DNA from: Mucilaginibacter sp. 44-25
Lineage (GTDB): Bacteria > Bacteroidota > Bacteroidia > Sphingobacteriales > Sphingobacteriaceae
Reading direction: 5' to 3'
Assembly: GCA_001898335.1 (NCBI GenBank)
Contig: MKTS01000005.1
Span: forward strand, 62,001 to 126,000
Length of the DNA stretch: 64,000 bases
Position numbers and translations under genes: made by a program. Positions 25,119-34,667 of the stretch are shown piece by piece. Below the pieces are notes generated by a model that saw nothing but the letters and a program-made list of their open reading frames with translations, ran no database searches and was not told the DNA's origin. Position 1 is the first letter of the stretch, and every line of letters begins with the position of its first letter.

Positions 25119-25697
25119 ATGCTTAGCAGGCTAAAACACGTATTTGCCTATCTTCCTTTACTGTGCGCGGGCATAGGTTTAACTGCCTGCGAGAACGACC
25201 TGAACAAGGTAAGGGCTATTGCCGCGGCTGATGCTACTAAACCCATACAACGCACCACCGGCGTTGATATGATCTTCAGCGATTCGGCCATATTAAAGGC
25301 CCGCCTGCTTACCCCGCTTTTGCTGGAGTATGACACTAAGGATTCATCATCTTACAAATACATGCCCAAAGGGGTAAAGGTCTTTTTATTTGACAAGGGC
25401 AGCACCAAGCCCGAAGCTAATGTGGTGGCCGATACCGGCTATTATTACGATGCCAAAGAGCTGGTTGTATTTAAAAAAAATGTAGTGGCCGTAAACGATG
25501 AAGGCACCAAGTACCAATCGGAAGAATTACGGTGGGACAGGAAAACCAACAAGCTTTTTTCCAACAAAGAAGTACTGATGACCAAACCTACCGGCGACCA
25601 GATGAAAGGTACCAGTTTTGAAAGCATCGGGCTTAAGAATCCGGTGTTCCAGAATGCCACTGCCGTTATCCACGTGAACGGCGATCTTACGCAATAA
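25119..25697 (+). CDS. lptC: LPS export periplasmic protein LptC
   Basis: The 192-residue lipoprotein-like protein (PLLCAGIGLTACEND, cysteine at about 24) has the LptC/OstA beta-jellyroll pattern. It reads TTGVDMIFSDSAILKARL, then YMPKGVKVFLFDKGS, VVADTGYYYDAKELVVFKKNVVAVNDEG and YQSEELRWDRKTNKLFSNKEVLMTK. In the Lpt bridge it hands LPS from LptBFG to LptA. The segment order and the double strand repeat are typical of Bacteroidota LptC. It is co-directional with the OMP gene and ppiD, both envelope functions. Confidence 0.88.
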   Translation: MLSRLKHVFAYLPLLCAGIGLTACENDLNKVRAIAAADATKPIQRTTGVDMIFSDSAILKARLLTPLLLEYDTKDSSSYKYMPKGVKVFLFDKGSTKPEANVVADTGYYYDAKELVVFKKNVVAVNDEGTKYQSEELRWDRKTNKLFSNKEVLMTKPTGDQMKGTSFESIGLKNPVFQNATAVIHVNGDLTQ

Positions 25698-25793
25698 CGC
25701 TCAAATATTTACGCAAACTTTGGTATGATAAAAGTTTAGTAAAAATTGTATCTTGCGCCTCTTTTTAAGAAAAAATAAAATATATACAGTTGT

Positions 25794-27899
25794 ATGGGTA
25801 TCATGAGTTATATGCGGGAGCGGATGGGAAAACTCCTCGCAATATTTATTGGTGTAGCGCTTTTAGGCTTTATTGCCGAAGAGGTTATACGTTCAGGCAG
25901 TTCGTTTTTCAGGGGTGATGCAACCACTGTAGCTATAGTCAACGGTGAAAAAATTGACTATAAAGATTTTAATGCCCGCATTGAGGCAAGCACTCAGCAA
26001 TTTAAACAGCAATATAACCAGCCTTTAACGGCACAGGTTACCGATTATATCCAAAATACCACCTGGAACCAGCTTTTAGCAAGCCTTTTATTGAAAAAGG
26101 AAAGTGAAAAATTAGGCTTGGTAGTGGGCGACGCGGAAAGCGCTGCCATGATCAGTGGTAACAACCCCGACCCGCAGATACAAAGCCAGTTTGCTGATGA
26201 AAGCGGCAAGTTTGATAAGGCTAAACTTAACCAGTTCCTTGCCTACGTACAATCAGGCAAAATGGCGCCTGCCGAAATGCAGCGCTGGGGCGAGTTTGTG
26301 AACAACCTGATAGAAAACAAAAAACAGCAAAAATATCTTTCGTTGATCAGCAATGGCTTATATGTAAACTCGCTTGACGCGCAGGACGATTACACTAACA
26401 AAAACAAGCTGGCCAACTTTAAATACACGGTACTTGACTACGCATCTATTCCTGATGCCAGCGTTAAGCCAACCGATGATGATTACAGCACTTATTATAA
26501 CGAGCACAAGGCTTTATTCAAAAACACAGATGAAACCCGAAGTTTTGATTATGTAAGCTTTAATGCTGCTCCATCAAAAAAGGATAGCGCCGTTATAAAA
26601 GAACAGGTTGATAAACTGGCAGCCGCTTTTAAAGAAAGCAAAAACGACTCACTATTTGTACAAATTAACGCGGAAACCAAACAGCCTATTATGTTCCTTA
26701 AAAAGGGGCAGTTAGAGCCAAAACTTGATTCGGTAATGTTTAATGCCGAAAAAGGCTTTATGTATGGCCCTTACCTGAGCAACGGCAGTTACAAAATTGC
26801 CAAGCTGGACGATGTAAAAGTTGGACCGGATTCTGTAAAAGCAAGACACATTCTTTTAAACCCTGCTACCGAAGGTGGTATGGATAAAGCCGTAGCCAAA
26901 GCAGATTCATTAAAGAAATTGATACAGGGCGGCAAATCATTCGATGAGCTGGCAAAAACCTTCTCAGTTGATAAGAACTCCGCAGTAAAAGGTGGCGACC
27001 TGGGTACTTTTGCCCGCGGCGCCATGATACCAGCCTTTGAAGATGCCGCTTTTGACGGTAAGCCCGGCGACCTGAAAGTTGTAAAATCGCAGTTTGGCGT
27101 ACACTTGCTACAGATAGAGAGCCAGAAAGGTTCATCAAAAGTAGTAAAAGTAGCCATCGTTGATAAACCATTAAGCCCAAGCAGCGAAACGCAAAACGCG
27201 GTTTATGCTAAAGCGCAGCAGTTCTTAAGCACAGCTACAGCAGATAACTTTGCGGCACAAGCTAAAAAAGCGGGCCTTACTGTAAAAACATCTGATGATG
27301 TTACCCCAACCGCTGCCAGTATCCCTGGCCTTGAGAGCGCCCGTCCGGTTATTAAATGGGCTTTCGGTGCAGACAAAGGCGCTATTGCCGACCAGGTATT
27401 TGCAGTAGGCGACCAATACATTGTAGCACGCCTTAACAGCATTAAACCTAAAGGTACTTTACCATTAGAAGACGTTAAAAAACAAATAGAACCTGCTGTA
27501 ATTGCACAGGTAAAGGGCAAAATGCTTTCAGAAAAATTGCAGTCGGCACTTAACGGCGCAACTACTATTGACCAGGTAGCCCAAAAGGCAGGCGGCAAGG
27601 TAGTGCCTTTGCAAAATATCGTGTTTGCTAATCCGGTTATCCCGGGTGCTTCTGCCGAGTATAAGCTTGTTGGTTCTATATTTGGTTCGCAGCCAAACAA
27701 ACTATCAAAACCGGTTACCGGCCAGGCTGGTGTTTATGTATACACCGTTGATAGCTTTGTAAACCCTGCGGCGCTAACCAACACGGTTAGAGAAAAGCAG
27801 CAGCTTGACCAGGCATTGGCCCAGCGTACACCAAGCCTTGTACTTGATGCTTTGAAAGATAAGGCTAATGTAAAAGATAACAGAGCTAAGTTCTTATAA
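25794..27899 (+). CDS. ppiD: PpiD-type periplasmic peptidyl-prolyl isomerase/chaperone
   Basis: The 701-residue protein is anchored by one N-terminal membrane helix (LLAIFIGVALLGFIAEEVI, about 13-31). A SurA-type chaperone region follows, and then one parvulin domain at about 350-443: KARHILLNPATEGG, SFDELAKTFSVD, KGGDLGTFARG and FGVHLLQIE. A C-terminal chaperone segment follows. The architecture is that of PpiD, which assists outer membrane protein folding at the Sec translocon. The start at 25794 is the first Met before the helix; M4 is also possible. It ends at a strong terminator. Confidence 0.88.
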   Translation: MGIMSYMRERMGKLLAIFIGVALLGFIAEEVIRSGSSFFRGDATTVAIVNGEKIDYKDFNARIEASTQQFKQQYNQPLTAQVTDYIQNTTWNQLLASLLLKKESEKLGLVVGDAESAAMISGNNPDPQIQSQFADESGKFDKAKLNQFLAYVQSGKMAPAEMQRWGEFVNNLIENKKQQKYLSLISNGLYVNSLDAQDDYTNKNKLANFKYTVLDYASIPDASVKPTDDDYSTYYNEHKALFKNTDETRSFDYVSFNAAPSKKDSAVIKEQVDKLAAAFKESKNDSLFVQINAETKQPIMFLKKGQLEPKLDSVMFNAEKGFMYGPYLSNGSYKIAKLDDVKVGPDSVKARHILLNPATEGGMDKAVAKADSLKKLIQGGKSFDELAKTFSVDKNSAVKGGDLGTFARGAMIPAFEDAAFDGKPGDLKVVKSQFGVHLLQIESQKGSSKVVKVAIVDKPLSPSSETQNAVYAKAQQFLSTATADNFAAQAKKAGLTVKTSDDVTPTAASIPGLESARPVIKWAFGADKGAIADQVFAVGDQYIVARLNSIKPKGTLPLEDVKKQIEPAVIAQVKGKMLSEKLQSALNGATTIDQVAQKAGGKVVPLQNIVFANPVIPGASAEYKLVGSIFGSQPNKLSKPVTGQAGVYVYTVDSFVNPAALTNTVREKQQLDQALAQRTPSLVLDALKDKANVKDNRAKFL

Positions 27900-27921
27900 C
27901 ATAAAATTAAAGTAATTTTGT

Positions 27922-27956
27922 ATCCGGCAGCGAATCATACTCCTGCCGGATTTTTT
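27922..27956 (+). terminator. Intrinsic terminator after ppiD
   Basis: ATCCGGCAG (27922-27930) pairs with CTGCCGGAT (27943-27951) around a 12-nt loop and runs into TTTTTATTT, 22 bp after the ppiD stop. Confidence 0.88.
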
Positions 27957-27973
27957 ATTTATAAAAGGAAGCT

Positions 27974-28489
27974 ATGGACATACAGGAAAACATTGTTAAC
28001 AAGGTGGCACAAAGCGGCCTGGTTACCTTAGATCCGGCACAGTTTTATGTGGCAGGCGAACGGGTAGTATATGATATTAAAGACAACCTTTTCCATGGCC
28101 TTATCCTCAAAGAAAAAGATTTCAGGGAGTTTGTAAAAGGCCATGACTGGGCACAATACCAGGATAAATACGTGGCCTTAACCTGCACTGCCGACGCCAT
28201 TGTTCCTGCATGGGCCTACATGCTGCTGGCTAACCGCATAGCGCCCTATGCTAAAGAAGTAGTATTTGGCGATGCAGAGGTACTGGAAACGGTTTTGTTT
28301 ATAAAAGCGGTAAGCGCGTTTGACGCAGAGCAATACCGCGACCAGCGTGTAGTAATAAAAGGTTGCGGCGATGTACCTGTACCTGTAGCAGCCTATGTAG
28401 AACTTACACAAAAACTCACCCCGGTTGCTAAAAGCCTCATGTTTGGCGAGCCTTGCTCAACGGTACCTATCTATAAACGTAAGGATTAA
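27974..28489 (+). CDS. DUF2480 family protein
   Basis: The 171-residue soluble protein has no signal or membrane segment. The text IVNKVAQSGLVTLDP, DIKDNLFHGLILKEKDFREFV and the final SLMFGEPCSTVPIYKRKD match my memory of DUF2480, a conserved Bacteroidota family of unknown function. The region around VVIKGCGDVPVPVAAYVELTQ suggests a small alpha/beta fold. It starts a second small group (DUF2480-DUF3108-DUF3109) directly after the ppiD terminator. Confidence 0.75.
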   Translation: MDIQENIVNKVAQSGLVTLDPAQFYVAGERVVYDIKDNLFHGLILKEKDFREFVKGHDWAQYQDKYVALTCTADAIVPAWAYMLLANRIAPYAKEVVFGDAEVLETVLFIKAVSAFDAEQYRDQRVVIKGCGDVPVPVAAYVELTQKLTPVAKSLMFGEPCSTVPIYKRKD

Positions 28490-28523
28490 ACCGTAGCATG
28501 GTAATTGCGTCAAAAACCATTAA

Positions 28524-29303
28524 ATGAGAAAATACCTTACAGCGCTTATTTTGATCATGGGCAGCCTGGCTGCATTTGGGCAGGAACAGGCGACAAAAAC
28601 AAAAGAAGTTGCATTTAAAGCAGGCGAGCAAATTACTTATAAGCTGCGCTACGGCTTTTTAAGCGCTGCCGAAACAGTAATACGCGTTGAAGATACACCC
28701 TTAAAATTTGAAGGCCACCAGGCACTACACATTAACGCGCAGGCTAAGACCGTAGGCACATTTAATTTTTTATTCAAGGTTCGCAACGAATACCACAGCT
28801 ATATTGACCCGGTTACCCTGCTGCCTTATTATTATTCGGAGAACAGAAAAGAATCCAGATATACACACTCGGACCGCGTAACCTTTGATCACGAAAAAAA
28901 TGTGATCACGGCTGATAAAGGGCAGTTCCCGTTCAAAGGCAACGTATTTGATTTCTTGTCGTGCTATTACTTTGCCCGTAATATTGATATCAGCGGTCTC
29001 AATATAAATGATAAGCTTGAACTAAGGTATTTCCTGGAAGATGGCATACATGCCCTAACCATTACGTACCTGGGTAAAGAACAGGTAAAATGTGGCCTGG
29101 GTACTTTTAACTGCTTAAAGTTTAGCCCTACAATTATACCGGGGCGTATATTTAAAAAGAATAGTAAGCTATATTTGTGGATTACCGACGATAAGAACCG
29201 CATACCGGTTAAAGCCAACGTGGAAATTATTGTAGGTAGCCTTACAATGGATCTTACACAGGCCAGCGGTTTAAAATATCCGCTTAATCCTGTTAAAAAA
29301 TAA
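28524..29303 (+). CDS. DUF3108 domain periplasmic protein
   Basis: The 259-residue protein has signal KYLTALILIMGSLAAFGQ. It then reads EVAFKAGEQITYKLRYGFLSAAETVIRVED, the recognisable start of the DUF3108 family (beta-rich, exported). Later strands include FLFKVRNEYHSYIDPVTLLPYYYSENRKE and GTFNCLKFSPTIIPGRIFKKNSKLYLWITDD. The family is predicted to act in the periplasm or at the outer membrane, with no proven function. It follows DUF2480 by 34 bp and precedes DUF3109 by 9 bp. Confidence 0.85.
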   Translation: MRKYLTALILIMGSLAAFGQEQATKTKEVAFKAGEQITYKLRYGFLSAAETVIRVEDTPLKFEGHQALHINAQAKTVGTFNFLFKVRNEYHSYIDPVTLLPYYYSENRKESRYTHSDRVTFDHEKNVITADKGQFPFKGNVFDFLSCYYFARNIDISGLNINDKLELRYFLEDGIHALTITYLGKEQVKCGLGTFNCLKFSPTIIPGRIFKKNSKLYLWITDDKNRIPVKANVEIIVGSLTMDLTQASGLKYPLNPVKK

Positions 29304-29312
29304 TTAATTGCT

Positions 29313-29879
29313 ATGATGATAGAAGTGGGCAGCGTGCTGGTGAACGAGGAGGTGGTATCTAATAACTTTGTTTGTAATTTAAATAAGTGCAAAGGCGCAT
29401 GCTGCCTCGAAGGCGATTCGGGCGCGCCGCTTAACCACGATGAGTTGCATATCTTAAAAGATATTTACCCCAGGGTAAAACCCTACATGACGGCCAAAGG
29501 CATTGCTACTGTAGAAAAAACCGGCACCCATGTTACCGATTTTGAGGGCGATTATACTACCCCCTGTGTTGATACCAATAAAGAGTGCGCCTACGTTACC
29601 TGGGAAAATGGCATCACCAAGTGCGCTATTGAAAAAGCTTATGAAGCGGGCGACATCAGCTGGCAAAAACCCATATCATGCCACCTGTACCCTATACGTA
29701 TTACCGCTTACCCGGAGTTTGATGTACTTAATTACGACCGTTGGAGCATATGCAGCCCGGCATGTGCTTTTGGAGATGAATTAAAAGTTAGGGTGCATGA
29801 ATTCTTAAAAGGCCCGCTTACCCGTAAATACGGCGAGGAGTGGTACAGGGAACTGGAAGATGCCGTAGCGCAACTGTAA
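29313..29879 (+). CDS. DUF3109 cysteine-cluster protein
   Basis: The 188-residue cytosolic protein carries many cysteines: CNLNKCKGACC (28-38), CVDTNKEC (about 77-84), TKCAIEKAYEAGD, PISCHLYPI and WSICSPAC. The KGACC and CHLYPI motifs are those of the DUF3109/YkgJ-like group, thought to bind an iron-sulfur cluster or zinc. Two Met codons are adjacent at the start and either may be used. Function unproven. It is the last gene of the run starting at 27974. Confidence 0.85.
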   Translation: MMIEVGSVLVNEEVVSNNFVCNLNKCKGACCLEGDSGAPLNHDELHILKDIYPRVKPYMTAKGIATVEKTGTHVTDFEGDYTTPCVDTNKECAYVTWENGITKCAIEKAYEAGDISWQKPISCHLYPIRITAYPEFDVLNYDRWSICSPACAFGDELKVRVHEFLKGPLTRKYGEEWYRELEDAVAQL

Positions 29880-29955
29880 TACCGCATAGCATACCGCAAC
29901 CGATACAAGCTTTTACAATTAATTTAGATAATATTGCAGTTTATATTATTTATTA

Positions 29956-31092
29956 ATGAAAAAGGCTTTAATTACGGGTATCACCGGGCAGGATGGTGCA
30001 TATTTAGCTGAATTTTTACTTAAAAAAGGTTATGAGGTACACGGCATTAAACGCAGGGCCTCCTCGTTTAATACCGACAGGATAGACCATTTATACCACG
30101 ATCCGCATGAAAGTGGCACAAGGTTATTTCTGCATTACGGCGACCTTACCGACTCTATGAACCTCACCAGGCTCATACAGGAGATACAGCCCGATGAAAT
30201 ATATAACCTGGGCGCGCAAAGCCATGTAAAGGTAAGCTTCGATTCGCCGGAATATACGGCCAATGCCGATGGTATAGGTGTGCTACGCATACTGGAAGCC
30301 ATACGTTTATTGGGCCTTACACAAAAGACACGCCTGTACCAGGCCTCCACATCAGAGCTATACGGCCTGGTACAACATGTACCGCAAAGCGAGAGCACGC
30401 CCTTCTATCCGCGTTCGCCATACGCGGTGGCCAAGTTATACGGCTACTGGATAATTGTGAACTATCGCGAAGCCTATAACATGTATGCCTGTAACGGCAT
30501 CTTGTTTAACCATGAAAGCCCTATTCGAGGCGAAACTTTCGTTACCCGTAAAATCACACGCGCCGTAGCTAAAATAGCGCTTGGTTTGCAAGACTGCCTG
30601 TACATGGGTAACCTGAGCGCCCAGCGCGACTGGGGCCACGCCAAAGACTATATTGTGGCCATGTGGCTGATGCTGCAGCAGGATAAGCCACAGGATTACG
30701 TAATTGCCACCGGTGTAACCACTACCGTACGCGACTTTATACGCATGGCCTTTGCCGAGCTGGGTATAGAAATTGAATTTAGCGGTAAAGATGAGGCAGA
30801 GAAAGGTGTGATCATTGACATTGACGCTGAAAAAGCCGCGTCATTCGGTTTAAATACCGACGCCTTAAAATTCGGACAAACCATTGTAAGGGTCGATCCT
30901 AAATACTTCCGCCCTACGGAGGTTGACCTGCTTATAGGCGATCCTTCTAAAGCCAAGAAACAGCTGGGCTGGGAGCCCGCTTACGACCTGCCCGCGTTAA
31001 TAACAGACATGGTACATGCCGACCTGCACGCGGCAAAAAAAGACGAGTACATCAAAAAAGGCGGATTTAAAACATTAAACTACTTTGAGTAG
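29956..31092 (+). CDS. gmd: GDP-mannose 4,6-dehydratase
   Basis: The 378-residue extended SDR enzyme converts GDP-mannose to GDP-4-keto-6-deoxymannose, the precursor of fucose, rhamnose and perosamine units. It has the NADP-binding [13 protein letters not shown] (7-19), the STSELYG catalytic motif (131-137, T132/E134) and the YAVAK pair Y156/K160. [16 protein letters not shown] in the centre has Ile where many homologues have Arg. The gene for the usual next step (fcl/wcaG) is absent here; an outer membrane Wzi/RemB-like gene follows instead by 20 bp. Confidence 0.95.
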   Translation: MKKALITGITGQDGAYLAEFLLKKGYEVHGIKRRASSFNTDRIDHLYHDPHESGTRLFLHYGDLTDSMNLTRLIQEIQPDEIYNLGAQSHVKVSFDSPEYTANADGIGVLRILEAIRLLGLTQKTRLYQASTSELYGLVQHVPQSESTPFYPRSPYAVAKLYGYWIIVNYREAYNMYACNGILFNHESPIRGETFVTRKITRAVAKIALGLQDCLYMGNLSAQRDWGHAKDYIVAMWLMLQQDKPQDYVIATGVTTTVRDFIRMAFAELGIEIEFSGKDEAEKGVIIDIDAEKAASFGLNTDALKFGQTIVRVDPKYFRPTEVDLLIGDPSKAKKQLGWEPAYDLPALITDMVHADLHAAKKDEYIKKGGFKTLNYFE

Positions 31093-31112
31093 TTTAACCA
31101 TCTACTTTATAT

Positions 31113-32726
31113 ATGAAGAAAATATTTATCAGCATCAGCTTGTTATTGGCTGTTACAGGCGTTGCCCGCTCACAGGCATTATATCAGCCGTATTCTTACC
31201 AGTTATACCAAAAGTTTGATGCTGAAAATTACTCTACCAAAACCCGTTTACATACGGCGCTGAAACCTTCTTTAATAGGCGATTCGGTGTTGATGCGCAG
31301 TTATGATTCCATCATGAATTACGGGCGCTATAATGGTGGTAACGCTTTATATAATAAGCTATTTAACGAGCACCAGGTAGATGTTAAGGGTAGCAATTCT
31401 ACCTTTTACGCCGACCTTTTGCCCGATTTTAACATAGGCCGCGATTTTTCGCATAAACAAAACACTTGGTTAAGCTCACTCGGTTTACAGGTTGGTGGCA
31501 CCATAGGTAACAAGTTTTATTATAATGTTACGGGTTTCCTGAACCGTTCGGAGGTACCGGATTATATTTCTACCTACATACGCCAGGTAGGTATTGTACC
31601 GGGTATGGCATACGCGGGCACTTACAACAACAACCCTAATGCCTATGCCTGGGATTATATTACAGCTATAGCCTCGTATACGCCGAATAAGTATATTAAT
31701 ATCACCGCCGGGCGCGATAAAAACTTTATCGGCGATGGTTACCGCTCGCTCCTACTGTCAGATTACGCTTCACCTTACCCGTTCTTCAAGCTTACTGCTA
31801 ACTTGGGTAACGTAAGGTACATGGCTATGTGGGCTTACTTTAATGACCCTGCCAACACCAGCCAACTACGTACTGATCAGCACAAATTTGGTGTTTTCCA
31901 TTACCTGGACTGGAATGTAAGCAACCGCCTGTCATTAGGGTTTTATGATTCTGTGATATGGGGCAATGTGGATGATAAAGGCCATGTACGCGGTTTTGAT
32001 TTCAACTACATCAACCCTGTTATATTTCTGCGACCTATTGAAGCGGCCAGTGGCTCGCCGGATAACGCGCTTATTGGTATTACCACCAAGTATAAAATTA
32101 CCGATGGCATAACCGCCTACGGGCAATTCTCATTGGATGAGTTTACCGCAAAAGAGTTTTTCGGCAACTCCGGGTACCTCAATAATAAATTTGGTTACCA
32201 GGTAGGTTTCAGAGGCCCTAACCTGTTTGGTGTTAAAAACCTAAATTATTTAGTGGAAACCAACACCGTAAGGCCGTATACCTATTCTGAACGTTATAGT
32301 ATTCTTAATTACTCGGAAAACAGCGAACCTTTGGCACATCCCTGGGGGGCAAATTTCCGTGAAGTGGTGGGATTACTGAGCTACTCCATTAACCGTTTCG
32401 ACCTGATGGGCGAAATTGACTACGGCCACTACGGACTGGATGCCAACGGGATAAACTACGGCAAGGATATTTTCAAGAACTACACCGAAGCCCCTAAGCT
32501 TTATGGCAACAACATAGCACAGGGCCTGGCAACCAATATGGTATACCTGCAAGGGAAGGTAGCCTACCTGATCAACCCTAAATACAACCTGAGGCTTGAG
32601 CTTGGCGGTATTTACCGTACAGAAAAGAACACCGCTTTTAATGATAAAACTGCCATGGTCACATTTGGCATACGCAGTTCGTTCCGCAACATTTATACGG
32701 ATCTGGCCAGCTACAAAACACACTAA
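31113..32726 (+). CDS. Wzi/RemB-like outer membrane beta-barrel protein
   Basis: The 537-residue protein has signal KKIFISISLLLAVTGVARSQ. It then shows a long series of amphipathic strands with frequent Tyr, Asn and Gly, including ITAGRDKNFIGDGYRSLLLSDYASPYPFFK. The GRDKxxxGxG...SDxxxPY layout is that of capsule-assembly Wzi-type barrels and of proteins annotated RemB (gliding) in Bacteroidota. A role in surface polysaccharide display would fit the gmd gene 20 bp upstream. A 17-bp terminator hairpin closes the pair. Confidence 0.6.
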   Translation: MKKIFISISLLLAVTGVARSQALYQPYSYQLYQKFDAENYSTKTRLHTALKPSLIGDSVLMRSYDSIMNYGRYNGGNALYNKLFNEHQVDVKGSNSTFYADLLPDFNIGRDFSHKQNTWLSSLGLQVGGTIGNKFYYNVTGFLNRSEVPDYISTYIRQVGIVPGMAYAGTYNNNPNAYAWDYITAIASYTPNKYINITAGRDKNFIGDGYRSLLLSDYASPYPFFKLTANLGNVRYMAMWAYFNDPANTSQLRTDQHKFGVFHYLDWNVSNRLSLGFYDSVIWGNVDDKGHVRGFDFNYINPVIFLRPIEAASGSPDNALIGITTKYKITDGITAYGQFSLDEFTAKEFFGNSGYLNNKFGYQVGFRGPNLFGVKNLNYLVETNTVRPYTYSERYSILNYSENSEPLAHPWGANFREVVGLLSYSINRFDLMGEIDYGHYGLDANGINYGKDIFKNYTEAPKLYGNNIAQGLATNMVYLQGKVAYLINPKYNLRLELGGIYRTEKNTAFNDKTAMVTFGIRSSFRNIYTDLASYKTH

Positions 32727-32740
32727 AACCAATTGGTTAC

Positions 32741-32778
32741 ATAACAACAAAGGCAGCTAACGCTGCCTTTGTTGTTAT
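32741..32778. terminator. Bidirectional 17-bp terminator hairpin
   Basis: A perfect 17-bp stem (32741-32757 with 32762-32778) has a TAAC... loop and the CAACAAAGGCAGC/GCTGCCTTTGTTG core. It sits between two convergent genes and can serve both. Confidence 0.85.
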
Positions 32779-32800
32779 GATGATACGAGATCGTTACTGA

Positions 32801-33286
32801 TCAATCAGCTTTCATTTCATTTTTGATGGCTCTCAGGAACTCATTGGCGTGTTGCGAGCCAATAATATAAACCAGTCCATCACGATCTGTCAAGTGGATG
32901 GCATCGTTACCTGCCGCGTAAAAACGTATAGTACCTTTAGTGTGCAGGTTATATACAGGGTTATTGAACAGGTAGCGGCTGTAGGTGCCTTTCTCAACTT
33001 TAACAATGCTGTGCAGGTCTATCTTTACACGTCGGGTACTCCATAACCCATCAAGTAAAATACTTTTGTTGATCACCTTGGTACTAAAGTGCAACAGGAA
33101 CCCCATGATGATAGATATGATGATGATCACGAAACCCACTATAGCCAGCAGGTCGCCGTTACGTTCGCGCTCGTCGGTAAAAAAGTAAGCGGCAAAACAA
33201 AACAGGGCCAGCACCAGGCGGATAGTAATAGGTATCCACTCGCGGCCAAGGTATTGTTTTTCAATAAAAACGGCTTTTTCGCTCAT
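32801..33286 (-). CDS. Small membrane protein with PH-like domain
   Basis: The 161-residue protein has two hydrophobic helices (about 20-36 and 48-66). A soluble region follows, INKSILLDGLWSTRRVKIDLHSIVKVEKG...FYAAGNDAIHLTDRDG, whose strand pattern resembles bacterial PH (bPH/YdbS-like) domains. The C-terminal helix is NEFLRAIKNEMK. No enzymatic motif. Its start overlaps the tilS stop by four bases (ATGA), so it is translationally coupled to tilS. Confidence 0.6.
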   Translation of the reverse strand: MSEKAVFIEKQYLGREWIPITIRLVLALFCFAAYFFTDERERNGDLLAIVGFVIIIISIIMGFLLHFSTKVINKSILLDGLWSTRRVKIDLHSIVKVEKGTYSRYLFNNPVYNLHTKGTIRFYAAGNDAIHLTDRDGLVYIIGSQHANEFLRAIKNEMKAD

Positions 33287-34617
33287 ATTTTGTACAGTTC
33301 GAATATAGTAACTTTTTTAGTGGTATTGCTTACCTTATAATCATCGTGCAGGCGATACCCTCCAATCCACACAATGTCGCCATTGCCATTTACCAATAAT
33401 GGTATATGGTTCTTGGCATGCAGCGGCACTTTCTGCTGTACAAAAAAATCGCTGAGCTTTTGCCGGGTACGCATCCCCAGTGGCTTAAAGCTATCGCCTT
33501 GCTGCCAGCCACGAACCGTTAATGGGTATACCAGTTTATCCGCGTCTACAGATACCGCCATCGGGTTATCTTTAATGATCAGCGGGCTGTCGTCATGCAA
33601 AATATGCATCCGGTAATCCATCCAATCGGCATTGTTGTCCTCTTGGTTAATACACACCACTTCCCGCGGTTTATCGCTCAGTGGGGTAATGATCATGTCC
33701 TCCCTGTCAACCACCAGCAAATAGCCCGGGCTTTTAAAGCTGCGCCCCGCGTGTTTGTTCAGGGCCGGTATCAGATCGTCAACAATAGTTTCCGTAAAAC
33801 CGTATGGCTGCAAAAGTTTATACAAGAGCAACCTTTGGGGTACAAGCGCATTAACACGTTCAATATTTATCCGCAGCTCATCTCCCTGTACGCTAAGCAA
33901 CTCCTCTGTAATTTGCTTAACCTGCATATCAAGCAGCAGTTCCATATCCCTGAAATTGCGCAGGTTGTTTTCAAAGGTAGCTTCCAGGTTGGGGTTAAGC
34001 TCTTTTAGAACAGGTACCACCAGGTGCCGAAGTTTATTGCGGGCATATTTAACCGATGCGTTAGAAGCATCCTCCACATAAGTTAAACCTTCGGTAGTAA
34101 TGATACTTTGTATCTCGTAGCGGCTTAAAAAGAGCATCGGCCGGGTTAAATTACCGTTTTGAGGCAAAATACCATGCAAGCCCGCTATACCAGTACCGCG
34201 CGTAAGGTTTAACAATATAGTTTCGATCGTATCGTTTTGATGATGAGCAAGCGCGATGGTATCAAAACCATGCTGGCTGCTCAGTTGTTGGAACCATTGA
34301 TAGCGGAGGTCACGGGCAGCCATTTGTACAGATAGCTTATTTTCATCGGCATACTGCTTTGTGGCAAACCGGGTAGCATAATAATTAACACCGAGCTTTT
34401 TGGCGAGTTCGCGGGTAAATTGCTCATCGGCATCGGCATCGGCTCCTCTTAGGGTAAAATTGCAATGCGCTATGGCAAAATTATAACCCGCCGCTTTAAG
34501 CAGGTGTGCCATCAGTACCGAGTCCATGCCGCCGCTTACCGCTGCCAGTATTTTGCAGGCAGGTGTAAATAACCTATTTTGTTCAATAAATTCAATAAAG
34601 CGTTGAACTGGCAGCAT
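33283..34617 (-). CDS. tilS: tRNA(Ile)-lysidine synthase
   Basis: The 444-residue N-type PP-loop ATPase modifies C34 of the AUA-reading tRNA-Ile to lysidine. The ATP loop AVSGGMDS (26-33) is intact. The region up to about 215 is the catalytic domain, with ALAHHQNDTIETILLNLTRGTGI and YVEDASN. The C-terminal domain ends with LGMRTRQKLSDFFVQQKVPLHAKNHIPLL. Its promoter is unusually clear: TTTG (minus, 34648-34651), an 18-bp spacer and TAATTTTG (34622-34629). The latter is four bases from the ATG. It is divergent from the ostA-like gene. Confidence 0.95.
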   Translation of the reverse strand: MLPVQRFIEFIEQNRLFTPACKILAAVSGGMDSVLMAHLLKAAGYNFAIAHCNFTLRGADADADEQFTRELAKKLGVNYYATRFATKQYADENKLSVQMAARDLRYQWFQQLSSQHGFDTIALAHHQNDTIETILLNLTRGTGIAGLHGILPQNGNLTRPMLFLSRYEIQSIITTEGLTYVEDASNASVKYARNKLRHLVVPVLKELNPNLEATFENNLRNFRDMELLLDMQVKQITEELLSVQGDELRINIERVNALVPQRLLLYKLLQPYGFTETIVDDLIPALNKHAGRSFKSPGYLLVVDREDMIITPLSDKPREVVCINQEDNNADWMDYRMHILHDDSPLIIKDNPMAVSVDADKLVYPLTVRGWQQGDSFKPLGMRTRQKLSDFFVQQKVPLHAKNHIPLLVNGNGDIVWIGGYRLHDDYKVSNTTKKVTIFELYKI

Positions 34618-34621
34618 AAGC

Positions 34622-34651
34622 CAAAATTATTAATTTAATAAGCCCGGCAAA
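34622..34651 (-). promoter_or_regulatory. tilS promoter, -33 TTTG and -7 TAATTTTG
   Basis: On the minus strand TTTG (34651-34648) is followed after exactly 18 bp by TAATTTTG (34629-34622), then GCTT and the ATG. Both Bacteroidota elements are present with normal spacing. The transcript would start at or next to the initiation codon. Confidence 0.7.
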
Positions 34652-34655
34652 AAAC

Positions 34656-34663
34656 TAATTTTG
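34656..34663 (+). promoter_or_regulatory. TAnnTTTG -7 box of the ostA-like gene
   Basis: TAATTTTG is followed by CATC and the GTG start at 34668. It mirrors the tilS box on the other strand at the same 4-nt distance. No -33 TTTG was found. Confidence 0.5.
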
Positions 34664-34667
34664 CATC

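Noticed and set aside
27913..27920. TAATTTTG promoter-like box between ppiD and the DUF2480 gene
   Set aside because: It lies upstream of the strong ppiD terminator (27922-27956), so a transcript from it would end at once. It is probably a chance match in AT-rich DNA.
28886..28910. TGATCAC...GTGATCA inverted repeat resembling a Crp site
   Set aside because: It is inside the DUF3108 coding region and in frame with normal codons, with no promoter nearby.
33374..34081. Several plus-strand ORFs opposite tilS
   Set aside because: They overlap a complete tilS on the other strand, show no family motifs and have repeat-like basic or hydrophobic composition.
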